Of a stretch of DNA of 13,809 bases, positions 1-5,964 are shown one piece after another. Numbering within the stretch: position 1 is the first letter of the stretch; each line of letters starts with the position of its first letter. The notes under the pieces were generated by a model. The model saw nothing but the letters and a program-made list of their open reading frames with translations. It made no database searches and was not told the DNA's origin. The position numbers were made by a program, and so were the translations under genes. The stretch covers positions 1 through 13,809 of the forward strand of contig QMSR01000014.1 in NCBI GenBank assembly GCA_003649695.1, given 5' to 3'. Source of the stretch: Thermoplasmata archaeon (lineage in GTDB: Archaea > Thermoplasmatota > Thermoplasmata > Thermoplasmatales > B87-G9).

Positions 1-513
1 CCGGGGGCGGGGAAGACCACTGTTGCAAAGATGCTATCCAGGCGCCTGGGCCTGCGGCTCGTATCCGGGGGTAGCATGTTCCGGGAGGAGGCCAGGAGGA
101 GGGGGCTCAGCCTCGAGGAGCTCTCCAGGCTGGCGGAGGAGGACGACTCCATAGACAGGGCCCTGGATGCCACCCTGGTAAAGGAGATGAGGAGGGGGGA
201 GGCCGTGGTGGACTCCAGGCTCGCAGGGTGGCTGGCCACGGTGGCCGGGATAGGGGCGTTCAAGGTCTACCTCAGAGCCCCCCTCGAGGTCAGGGCTGAG
301 AGGGTGGCCAGGAGGGACGGGATACCCGTGGAGGAGGCCAAGAGGCTCATCTCGGAGAGGGAGAGATCCGAACTCAGCAGGTACTGGGCGTACTACAGGG
401 CGGACCCAACCAGGGAGGAGATCTACGACCTGGTTGTGGACACCTCGAATCTCTCCCCGGAGGGAGTGCTGGAGAGGATCCTGGAGGCCCTGCCTTGGAG
501 ACCTTCTACGTGA
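1..513 (+). CDS. cmk: Cytidylate kinase, 5' end cut off by the window
   Basis: Archaeal-type cytidylate kinase, which phosphorylates CMP/dCMP with ATP in pyrimidine nucleotide salvage. The reading frame is open from base 1, whose first codons give PGAGKTT, the end of the P-loop (Walker A). By comparison with the family only about eight to ten N-terminal residues are missing, so the ATG at 31 is internal and not the start. Typical family features follow: LRLVSGGSMFREEA after the P-loop, an IDRALDAT segment, VVDSRLAGWLA (substrate site) and an arginine-rich lid (RVARRDG, then SERERSELSRY). The 3' end overlaps cbf5 by 19 bases, so the two are almost certainly co-transcribed; cmk-cbf5 adjacency is common in archaea. 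The assignment is firm; only the start is unseen. Confidence 0.93.
   Translation, partial: PGAGKTTVAKMLSRRLGLRLVSGGSMFREEARRRGLSLEELSRLAEEDDSIDRALDATLVKEMRRGEAVVDSRLAGWLATVAGIGAFKVYLRAPLEVRAERVARRDGIPVEEAKRLISERERSELSRYWAYYRADPTREEIYDLVVDTSNLSPEGVLERILEALPWRPST
483..487 (+). promoter_or_regulatory. Shine-Dalgarno site for cbf5, inside cmk
   Basis: GGAGG lies 7 nt before the TTG at 495, within the last codons of cmk. It supports this TTG as the cbf5 start and shows that genes internal to operons here use Shine-Dalgarno initiation. Confidence 0.6.
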
Positions 514-1454
514 GGGAGGAAGAGGCCCTGCCCTCCAGGTGGGGCAAGCCCCCGGGTGAGAGGACCGTCGAGGAGCTCTTGGACTTCGGCGTGGTGATCG
601 TGGACAAGCCCCAGGGCCCGACGAGCCACCAGGTCAGCGCGTGGGTCAGGGACATGCTCGGCGTCGGGAAGGCGGCCCACGCTGGCACCCTGGACCCCAA
701 CGCCCACGGCGTACTGCCGGTAGCCCTCGGGAGGGCCGTCAGGCTGGTGGACATGGTCCACCTGGGCTCCAAGGAGTACGTGGCCCTGATGGTCCTCCAT
801 GCGGACGCGCCTGAGAAGGCGGTTCGGGAGGCCCTCAGGGAGTTCGTTGGCGAGATCTACCAGGTTCCTCCAGTGAAGTCCGCGGTTTCCAGGAGGCCCA
901 GGGTTAGAAGGGTCTTCAGGATCGACGTGCTCGAGATTGAGGGCAGATACGTCCTGTTCAAGGCCGTGGTGGAGTCGGGCACCTACATCAGGGCCATTTG
1001 CAGGGACGTGGGCACGCTCCTGGGTACGGGGGCGAGCCTGAGGGAGCTCAGGAGGACGAGGACCGCCAACATGGGGGAGGAGATGGCGGTAAGGCTCCAG
1101 GACCTCCTGGAGGCCTCCTACGCGTACAGGGAGCTGGGGAACGACTCCCTGCTCAGGGGGCTGTTACACCCCGCCGAGCTCATGGTCGAGCACATGAAGA
1201 AGGTCATCGTGAAGGACACGGCGGTGGACGCCCTCGCCCACGGGGCCGACCTCTCGGTGAGGGGGATCGTCAAGGTGAGCGAGGGCGTCTCCAGGGGGGA
1301 CTGGGTCGCCGTCCTGACGCTTAAGGGTGAGCTTGTCATGGTCGGCAAGGCCTTGATGACCTCGGCCGAGATGGTGGAGGAGGGGAGCGGGATCGCGGTC
1401 AGGAACGAGAGAACCTTCATGCGCCCCGGAGTATACCCGAGCACCTGGAAATGA
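495..1454 (+). CDS. cbf5: H/ACA RNP pseudouridine synthase Cbf5 (archaeal TruB/dyskerin)
   Basis: Catalytic subunit of the archaeal H/ACA ribonucleoprotein, which converts uridine to pseudouridine in rRNA under guide-RNA direction with Nop10, Gar1 and L7Ae. The 319 aa product has the TruB-family core: VVIVDKPQGPTSHQVSAWV (about residues 33-51), then HAGTLDPNAHGVLPVALGR (62-80), where Asp67 is the catalytic aspartate. KSAVSRRPRVRRV and the GTYIRAICRDVG segment follow. A PUA RNA-binding domain fills the C-terminus, from about DTAVDALAHGADLSVRGI to the end. Start: TTG at 495 has a GGAGG 7 nt upstream and puts the N-terminal extension (EELLDFG before VVIVDKPQGP) in the place usual for archaeal Cbf5. 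It overlaps cmk by 19 bases. The stop codon directly abuts the stop of the convergent gene at 1455. Confidence 0.96.
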   Translation: METFYVREEEALPSRWGKPPGERTVEELLDFGVVIVDKPQGPTSHQVSAWVRDMLGVGKAAHAGTLDPNAHGVLPVALGRAVRLVDMVHLGSKEYVALMVLHADAPEKAVREALREFVGEIYQVPPVKSAVSRRPRVRRVFRIDVLEIEGRYVLFKAVVESGTYIRAICRDVGTLLGTGASLRELRRTRTANMGEEMAVRLQDLLEASYAYRELGNDSLLRGLLHPAELMVEHMKKVIVKDTAVDALAHGADLSVRGIVKVSEGVSRGDWVAVLTLKGELVMVGKALMTSAEMVEEGSGIAVRNERTFMRPGVYPSTWK

Positions 1455-1826
1455 TCACTTCTCGTAGGGTATCCCTTTCATCCTGCAGTAGGCCCTGTAT
1501 AGCTGCTCCACCAGCACGAGGGCGGCGAGGTCGTGCTGCATGGTGAGCTTCCCCAGGGAAATGGCGTTTTTCGGCCTTTCCCCGAAGCCCTCGGGCGGGC
1601 CTACAGCGAAGACGATGTCCTCCCTCCCCATGAGGGCCCTTCGTAGGACTTCGTCGAAGAACGTGCTCTCGACCTCCATACCTTCGGGATCCAGGTAGAA
1701 GTCCGCCTTCCTTGCCCCGCCCCAGGTGACCCTGACCAGACCCCTGGTCCTGCTGCTCAGGTCGAGGATAAGCTCCAGGTAGTGCCTCCTGGGCCTGCCG
1801 CTGAGGACGACGACCACTTTGGCCAA
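1455..1826 (-). CDS. rlmH: RlmH-like SPOUT rRNA methyltransferase (short form)
   Basis: Homologue of the SPOUT-class methyltransferase that in bacteria N3-methylates pseudouridine 1915 of 23S rRNA (helix 69); archaeal homologues are known but their target is less certain. The recognisable part is the C-terminal half: DIVFAVGPPEGFGE matches the family's IGGxxGLS cofactor loop, and LGKLTMQHDLAALVLVEQLY plus RAYCRMKGIPYEK matches the trefoil-knot region ending in PYHK, here PYEK. At 123 aa it is shorter than the usual 150-160 aa; the missing part lies between the first strand (KVVVVLSG) and the DFYLDPEG segment. Start: TTG at 1826, with no Shine-Dalgarno; a TATA-like stretch is centred about 25 nt upstream. 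GTG at 1817 is an alternative. It converges on cbf5 with no gap, and is divergent from trxB. Confidence 0.82.
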   Translation of the reverse strand: MAKVVVVLSGRPRRHYLELILDLSSRTRGLVRVTWGGARKADFYLDPEGMEVESTFFDEVLRRALMGREDIVFAVGPPEGFGERPKNAISLGKLTMQHDLAALVLVEQLYRAYCRMKGIPYEK

Positions 1827-1832
1827 TTCGGA

Positions 1833-1839
1833 ATATAAA
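1833..1839 (+). promoter_or_regulatory. TATA box of trxB
   Basis: ATATAAA is centred 26 nt before the trxB ATG at 1862, the archaeal distance for transcription starting at or next to the start codon. No Shine-Dalgarno site lies between, so the mRNA is probably leaderless. Confidence 0.6.
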
Positions 1840-1846
1840 CAACATC

Positions 1847-1855
1847 AATTATTTT
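1847..1855 (-). promoter_or_regulatory. Possible TATA-like element of the rlmH-like gene
   Basis: On the minus strand AAAATAATT is centred about 25 nt before the TTG at 1826. It sits inside the 35-base AT-rich gap shared with trxB. A second candidate, TTTATATT, lies only about 10 nt from the TTG and is too close for a leaderless start. Confidence 0.35.
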
Positions 1856-1861
1856 CCCGGC

Positions 1862-2797
1862 ATGTCCGTTTACGACGTCGCCGTCCTCGGAGGCGGCCCA
1901 GCGGGCGTCAGCGCCGCCATCTACACCTTCAGGGGCGGGCTTAAGACCATCGTGATCGCCCCGGAGATCGGCGGGCAGCCGAAGCTCACGGGCTACATCG
2001 AGAACGTCGCAGGGATCAAGAAGATCTTCGGCGAGGACTTCGCCAGGGTCCTGAGGGAGCAGCTCGTGGACCTGGGCGTTGAGCTGCTCGAGGGCGAGTC
2101 GGTCGAGGAGGTCTACGAGGACGACGGGATCTTCCGGGTCATCACGGACTTCGGGTCGGAGATAGAGGCCAGGTCACTGATCATCGCCACCGGGAGGAGG
2201 GAGAGGAAGCTCGGCGTCCCGGGGGAGGATAGGCTCCAGGGCAGGGGAGTCTCATACTGCGCCGTCTGCGACGCCGCCTTCTATCGCGGCATGGACGTGG
2301 CCATCGTGGGCGGTGGGAACACTGCGGTATCGGAGGCCATCTACACAGCCGGTGTCGTCCGCAAGATATACCTGATCCACAGGAGGGATCAGTTTAGGGC
2401 CGAGTGGTACATAGTGAATCAGCTTAAGTCGTTGCCCAATGTCGAGCTGGTCCTCGACAGCGTCGTGGAGGAGATTATCGGGGAGAAGAGCGTCGAGGCT
2501 GTGAGGGTCAGGAACCTGAAGACCGGAGAGACTAGGGAGATTCCTGTCAAGGCCGTCTTCATACTCATCGGAGAGATACCGAACACGGAGCCCTTCAGGG
2601 AATTCGTGGAGATGGACGACCAGGGCTACATCATCGTGGACGAGTACATGCACACCTCCCGTCCCGGGGTCTTCGCAGCGGGCGATGTGACGAACTTCCG
2701 CTACAAGCAGATAGCCGTCGCCATTGGTCAAGGGGCCACGGCCGGCTTGAGCGCCTTCGAGTACCTGAAGATGGGCGGACGGAAGATGAAGCAGTGA
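1862..2797 (+). CDS. trxB: Thioredoxin reductase (NADPH-dependent disulfide reductase)
   Basis: Low-molecular-weight flavoprotein that passes electrons from NAD(P)H through FAD and a redox-active cysteine pair to thioredoxin or a glutaredoxin-like partner in the cytosol. The 311 aa product has the full family layout: FAD-binding LGGGPAGVSAA (residues 9-19), the IGGQ segment (37-40), the active-site pair Cys133-Ala-Val-Cys136 in GVSYCAVCDAAF, a second Rossmann fold with VGGGNTAVSEA (149-158), the NADPH phosphate-binding motif HRRDQFRAE (173-181), and the C-terminal FAD motif GVFAAGDV. The HRR motif favours NADPH, though some archaeal members accept NADH. The start is a leaderless ATG. No thioredoxin gene is adjacent; neighbours are an rRNA methyltransferase and a tRNA, so the electron acceptor cannot be inferred from context. 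Confidence 0.95.
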   Translation: MSVYDVAVLGGGPAGVSAAIYTFRGGLKTIVIAPEIGGQPKLTGYIENVAGIKKIFGEDFARVLREQLVDLGVELLEGESVEEVYEDDGIFRVITDFGSEIEARSLIIATGRRERKLGVPGEDRLQGRGVSYCAVCDAAFYRGMDVAIVGGGNTAVSEAIYTAGVVRKIYLIHRRDQFRAEWYIVNQLKSLPNVELVLDSVVEEIIGEKSVEAVRVRNLKTGETREIPVKAVFILIGEIPNTEPFREFVEMDDQGYIIVDEYMHTSRPGVFAAGDVTNFRYKQIAVAIGQGATAGLSAFEYLKMGGRKMKQ

Positions 2798-2802
2798 AAA
2801 AG

Positions 2803-2811
2803 TTCTTTATT
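2803..2811 (+). promoter_or_regulatory. Likely box A (TATA) of the tRNA-Arg gene
   Basis: TTCTTTATT preceded by a purine run (GAAAAAG, possible BRE) is centred about 23 nt before the tRNA 5' end, in the short gap after the trxB stop codon. Confidence 0.45.
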
Positions 2812-2829
2812 CCCGCACATGGGGTATTG

Positions 2830-2906
2830 GGGCCCGTAGCCTAGCCTGGACAGGGCGCCGGCCTTCTAAGCCGGTGGCGCGGGTTCGAATCCCGCCGGGC
2901 CCGCCA
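2830..2906 (+). tRNA. tRNA-Arg (anticodon UCU), CCA encoded
   Basis: Full cloverleaf: 7-bp acceptor stem GGGCCCG (2830-2836) with CGGGCCC (2896-2902), discriminator G, then encoded CCA (2904-2906). The D arm GCCU/GGGC encloses a loop with the GG pair. The anticodon stem CCGGC/GCCGG encloses the loop CUUCUAA, anticodon UCU at 2865-2867. The variable loop has 4 nt, and the T stem is GCGGG/CCCGC around TTCGAAT. There is no intron. It reads AGA, and by wobble AGG, the arginine codon that dominates the neighbouring genes. A short T run (TTTT, 2907-2910) directly after the CCA may act as terminator. Confidence 0.97.
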
Positions 2907-3320
2907 TTTTCAAGAAAAAGTATCAAGGGTTGAGATTCAGGACTTTCATCCCGGCCACCGACAAGAGCATGATAGGCAAACTAACCTCGGAATGAGTTCA
3001 AAATATTGCTGAAGCACCAAACAGCAAATGCAACATATAGAAAACTCGACGGGGAGGAGGCGTGGTTGAACATTTACCCCTCAGGCCTAAGGGAGTTCAT
3101 ATAACTCTCTCATACGACTAGAAGGTCACGGGATCCGTCTGCGGGCGCTGGAGGTGCACCCCGTACGGATACTACGGCTATCCGGTACGAGTTTGCGCCA
3201 AATACCGTTATTGACAAACGCGCTTATTATCCTTTGATTCGAGATCGATACCTCCCGAAGTACGAAACGGTAAATGACGTTTGCAGAAGCGTATCAAAAG
3301 GCACAACTGAGGAGACTCTT
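2907..3320 (+). other. Low-GC stretch without a confident gene, possible decayed coding DNA
   Basis: This stretch between the tRNA and feoA is about 49% G+C by hand count over 2941-3300 (175 of 360 bases), while nearby genes are around 65%. I see no complete gene on either strand. Short open stretches in different frames look protein-like: 2985-3104 encodes a segment containing EEAWLNIYPSGLREFI before a TAA, and 3122-3214 encodes a segment with three cysteines (CGRWRC, then VCAKYRY) before a TGA. An open stretch from 3234 runs into feoA in frame. None has a convincing start or promoter. This could be a decayed gene or mobile-element remnant beside a tRNA, but no terminal repeats or copy of the tRNA 3' end are visible. 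Confidence 0.4.
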
Positions 3321-3321
3321 C

Positions 3322-3329
3322 TTTTAATT
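3322..3329 (+). promoter_or_regulatory. TATA box of the first feoA
   Basis: TTTTAATT is centred about 25.5 nt before the GTG at 3351. This spacing identifies that GTG as a leaderless start and argues against the in-frame TTG at 3234. Confidence 0.6.
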
Positions 3330-3350
3330 AGGCACAAAATTTCACCCATC

Positions 3351-3575
3351 GTGAAGCTGAGCGAGGGGGAGCCGGGGAAGAGCTACAGGGTCCTCAGGAT
3401 CCTGGGCAGGGGCATGGTGAAGAGGAGGATCATGGACATGGGACTGGTTCCCGGCGCGAGGCTGAGGATCCTGGGCGAGGCCCCCCTGGGAGACCCCATG
3501 GATGTCGAGCTCAACGGGACCTTCCTCAGCATCAGGAAGAAGGAGGCCTCCCTCATAGAGGTCGAAGAACTCTAA
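3351..3575 (+). CDS. feoA: FeoA-family SH3-like protein of ferrous iron uptake
   Basis: Small cytosolic SH3-like protein thought to act with the Fe(II) transporter FeoB, probably by contacting its GTPase domain. From the GTG at 3351 it is 74 aa, the normal FeoA length. It shows the family pattern: KLSEGEPGKSYRVLRILG at the N-terminus, then KRRIMDMGLVPGARLRILGE (residues 25-43, the conserved R-L/M-x-x-M/L-G-L-x-P-G turn), GDPMDVELNGTFLSIRKKEA, and a final strand SLIEVEEL. The frame stays open upstream to a TTG at 3234, adding 39 residues with no resemblance to FeoA; a TATA box 25-26 nt before 3351 makes the shorter form much likelier. It has its own promoter and is separated from the next feoA by a palindromic operator candidate, so it need not be regulated together with feoB. 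Confidence 0.88.
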   Translation: MKLSEGEPGKSYRVLRILGRGMVKRRIMDMGLVPGARLRILGEAPLGDPMDVELNGTFLSIRKKEASLIEVEEL

Positions 3576-3576
3576 A

Positions 3577-3608
3577 TGTGCATATGCACAAATGTTCAAA
3601 TTTGTACA
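3577..3608. promoter_or_regulatory. Tandem palindromes, candidate metal-responsive operator
   Basis: Two adjacent palindromes fill the gap after the feoA stop codon: a perfect TGTGCATATGCACA (3577-3590) and TGTTCAAATTTGTACA (3593-3608, one mismatched pair). Their arms share the pattern TGTNCA, giving four half-sites starting at 3577, 3585, 3593 and 3603. They sit just upstream of the TATA box of the Cys-bearing feoA and feoB, which suggests binding of a dimeric regulator such as a DtxR- or Fur-family iron sensor. The regulator identity is inference. Confidence 0.55.
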
Positions 3609-3615
3609 GATTAGG

Positions 3616-3625
3616 TTAATATTTT
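3616..3625 (+). promoter_or_regulatory. TATA box of the feoA variant-feoB operon
   Basis: TTAATATTTT is centred about 26 nt before the ATG at 3647, again implying a leaderless transcript. The preceding bases TTAGGTTA (3611-3618), partly overlapping the box, resemble one half of the known DtxR/IdeR operator, but the other half is not present. Confidence 0.55.
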
Positions 3626-3646
3626 CCGGGCATTGAGGTTTGCGGG

Positions 3647-3949
3647 ATGATCAAGGGAGCCCGGAGGCTGCCCCTGGCCTTCCTAGGGGAGGGCAGGGAG
3701 GGCGTCGTGGTGGAGGTCAGGGGAGGCCCGGGCTTTCAGCGCAGGCTCGCGGACGTCGGCATCTATCCCGGGAGCAGGGTCCGGGTTGTCAGGTCCACGG
3801 GCAGGGGTCCTGTGATGGTCGAGGTCCTGGCCACGAAGGAGGCCTGCAAGGGCTGTCCATTCCGCACCCTGTGCCCCTCTGCTAGCAGCTCCTACAGGAT
3901 TTCCCTGGGCTTCGGTACCGCGATGAGGGTGTTGGTGGAGGAGGCATGA
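3647..3949 (+). CDS. FeoA-family protein with a three-cysteine insertion
   Basis: A 100 aa protein whose fold is recognisable as FeoA: LPLAFLGEGREGVVVEVRGG, then FQRRLADVGIYPGSRVRVV (residues 30-48, matching the R-L-x-x-x-G-x-x-P-G turn), a strand PVMVEVLAT, and a final stretch YRISLGFGTAMRVLVEEA that replaces the usual end. Between the last strands is an insertion ACKGCPFRTLCPSAS with Cys67, Cys70 and Cys76 (C-x2-C-x5-C). Ordinary FeoA proteins are about 75 aa and lack this. The cysteines could bind Fe(II), zinc or an iron-sulfur cluster, recalling the cysteine cluster of the separate enterobacterial FeoC; that comparison is my inference. The gene overlaps feoB by ATGA and has its own promoter behind tandem palindromes, so it is the FeoA most closely tied to FeoB expression. 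Confidence 0.85.
   Translation: MIKGARRLPLAFLGEGREGVVVEVRGGPGFQRRLADVGIYPGSRVRVVRSTGRGPVMVEVLATKEACKGCPFRTLCPSASSSYRISLGFGTAMRVLVEEA
3937..3944 (+). promoter_or_regulatory. Shine-Dalgarno site of feoB
   Basis: GGAGGAGG lies immediately before the feoB ATG at 3946, inside the end of the upstream gene. Its first GGAGG is 4 nt from the start codon. Together with the ATGA stop/start overlap it suggests translational coupling. Confidence 0.55.
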
Positions 3950-5964
3950 CGCACGTAGTCGCGTTGGTCGGGAATCCCAATGTTGGTAAATCGGTCATCT
4001 TCAACTCCCTAACTGGGGGAAAGGCCTGGGTCGGGAACTGGCCCGGGGTCACGGTCGAGAAGAAGGTGGGCAGGTACAGGTTCCTGGGAAGGGAGTTCGA
4101 AGTTGTGGACCTCCCGGGCATCTACGGCCTCTCCGCCTTCTCCGTGGACGAGAGGATTGCCAGGGACTTCATAGTGGAAGGGAGGCCCGACGTGGTCCTG
4201 AACATAGTGAATGCCTCCAATCTCGGGAAGGACCTCTACCTCACGGTCTCCCTGTTGGAGGCCGGAGCGAAGCTGGTCATCGCCCTGAACATGATGGACC
4301 TGGCGGAGGACAGGGGGATCGAGATAGACGTCCAGGGCCTGAGGAGGATCCTAGGCGTTCCCGTCGTGCCGACCATAGCCACGAAGGGGGTCGGCCTCGA
4401 GGCCCTGAGGAGGGCCATACTGTCCGTTGCGGAGTCCAAGGGGGTGCCGAAGTTCAGGATCGGCTACGGGAGGGATGTAGAGAGGGCCATAGACGAGATC
4501 AAGGCCATCCTCGCAGGTACCCCCCTGGAGGAGAGGTATCCCCTGAGGTGGCTCGCCATCCGCCTCCTGGAGGGGGATCCGGACTACCTGCAGAGGGTGA
4601 GGGAGGCCCTCGGGGAAGAGGCCTGCGAGAGGATCAGGGGGATCAAAGAGGACCTTTCCCGCAGGCTTGGGGCCGACCCAGAGGACGCGATCGTCGAGAG
4701 GAGGCACGCGGTGGTCATGGACGTCGTGTCCAGGGTCGTCAGGACTGCCAGGAGGCCGAGCTTCACCATGACGGAGGTCCTGGACTACGTGGTGACCCAC
4801 AAAATCTTCGGCATTCCGATTCTCCTGACCATGCTCTACTTCGCCTTCCGCATAGCCTTCGATCTCACAGCTCCCCTCGTGGACGCCATTGACTGGCTCT
4901 TCTCCGACTATCTCTCGGGCCTAGCGGAGGCCCACATTGGGTCGGAGTGGCTCAGGTCCCTCGTGTCCGACGGGATACTCAACGGCCTCGGCACGCTCCT
5001 GGTGTTCCTGCCGAACATAGCCTTCTTTTTCCTCCTGCTCTCGGCCATGGAGGACCTGGGCTACATGACGAGGGTCGCCTTCATCATGGACAAGATCATG
5101 TACAGGCTGGGTCTCTCAGGCAAATCCATCATCCCCATCATCCTGGGGGTCGGCTGCAACGTGCCCGCCATCCTGGCCACGAGGAACATCGAGGACGAGA
5201 GGGACCGGAAGGTCACGGCCATGGTCCTGCCCCTGGTGCCCTGCTCCGCCAGGCTCCCAATTTTTCTCCTCTTCTCGGCCGCCTTCTTCTCCTCCTTCCG
5301 CGGCGCGGTGATCGCATCCATGTACGTGATCTCCATTGGGGTCATTGCCCTCGTCGCGAACCTGTTCAGGAGGACGGCCTTTAGGGGGCCAACGACCGGC
5401 TTCATCATGGAGATGCCCCCATACATGGTGCCCTCGATCAGGAACGTCCTCATGAAGACCTGGATTAGGACCAGGAAGTTCCTGGAGAAGGCTGGGACCG
5501 TGATCTTCGGCTCCGTCATCGTCATATGGATCATGTCGGTCACCGGCCCCTCCGGCTACATAGGACCAGGGGCCTTTGAGGATCCCTCCCTGATGGCGAA
5601 GAGTTGGGTCGCCTGGATGGGCATGAAGCTGGAGCCCCTCCTCAGGCCGCTTGGCTGGGACTGGAGGCTGGCCGCCGCCCTCATCTACGGCTTCCTGGCC
5701 AAGGAGGTGGTGGTCTCGACGCTCTCCCTGGCCTTCGGTAAAGGCGGAGTGGCCCTGATGAGGGAGCTAAGCTCCATGCTCCTCCCCCACCAGGCCTTCG
5801 CCTTCATGGTCTTCTCCCTCACCTACGTGCCCTGCATACCCACGATAGCCGCCATAAGGAGCGAGCTCGGGACCAAGTATGCCATCCTCACGGTCCTCTA
5901 TCAGATGGCGCTGGCGTACCTGCTGGCCCTCCTGGTCGTGGCCCTAGGGGGTCTGGTATTTTGA
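3946..5964 (+). CDS. feoB: Ferrous iron transport protein FeoB
   Basis: Membrane transporter for Fe(II), 672 aa, with an N-terminal cytosolic GTPase and a C-terminal membrane domain. GTPase motifs: G1 GNPNVGKS (residues 9-16), switch I NWPGVTVEKK (31-40) with the conserved Thr36, G3 DLPG (55-58), G4 NMMD (115-118) and a G5-like ATKG (145-148). A helical linker (about 165-285) of the guanine-dissociation-inhibitor type follows. The membrane part, about ten helices, carries both FeoB signature regions: GCNVPAILATR (403-413) and PCSARLP (432-438), with Cys404 and Cys433, and in the second half AKEVVVSTL and YVPCIPTIAAIRSE with Cys630. No C-terminal cysteine-rich tail is present, so the cysteines of the upstream FeoA variant may matter more. 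Translation is coupled to the genes on both sides (ATGA before, TTGA after). Confidence 0.97.
   Translation: MTHVVALVGNPNVGKSVIFNSLTGGKAWVGNWPGVTVEKKVGRYRFLGREFEVVDLPGIYGLSAFSVDERIARDFIVEGRPDVVLNIVNASNLGKDLYLTVSLLEAGAKLVIALNMMDLAEDRGIEIDVQGLRRILGVPVVPTIATKGVGLEALRRAILSVAESKGVPKFRIGYGRDVERAIDEIKAILAGTPLEERYPLRWLAIRLLEGDPDYLQRVREALGEEACERIRGIKEDLSRRLGADPEDAIVERRHAVVMDVVSRVVRTARRPSFTMTEVLDYVVTHKIFGIPILLTMLYFAFRIAFDLTAPLVDAIDWLFSDYLSGLAEAHIGSEWLRSLVSDGILNGLGTLLVFLPNIAFFFLLLSAMEDLGYMTRVAFIMDKIMYRLGLSGKSIIPIILGVGCNVPAILATRNIEDERDRKVTAMVLPLVPCSARLPIFLLFSAAFFSSFRGAVIASMYVISIGVIALVANLFRRTAFRGPTTGFIMEMPPYMVPSIRNVLMKTWIRTRKFLEKAGTVIFGSVIVIWIMSVTGPSGYIGPGAFEDPSLMAKSWVAWMGMKLEPLLRPLGWDWRLAAALIYGFLAKEVVVSTLSLAFGKGGVALMRELSSMLLPHQAFAFMVFSLTYVPCIPTIAAIRSELGTKYAILTVLYQMALAYLLALLVVALGGLVF

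Noticed and set aside
2252..2731. Long open frame antisense to trxB (159 codons)
   Set aside because: It lies wholly opposite a clear conserved enzyme, has no family motif, and reads as a by-product of GC-rich codon use. The same holds for long antisense or out-of-frame stretches opposite cbf5, feoB, thiD-thiN and hypF.
3234..3350. 39-residue N-terminal extension of the first FeoA from a TTG at 3234
   Set aside because: It has no similarity to FeoA, no promoter at the right distance, and lower GC than the FeoA part; a TATA box fits the GTG at 3351 much better.
3611..3629. Full DtxR/IdeR operator before the second feoA
   Set aside because: Only the first half (TTAGGTTA) matches; the other half reads AATATTTTCC-like and does not complete the palindrome.
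2884..3650. Copy of the tRNA 3' end as an attachment site downstream
   Set aside because: I looked for a repeat of the T-arm and acceptor sequence (GGTTCGAATCCCGCC and following) in the stretch down to the second feoA and found none.
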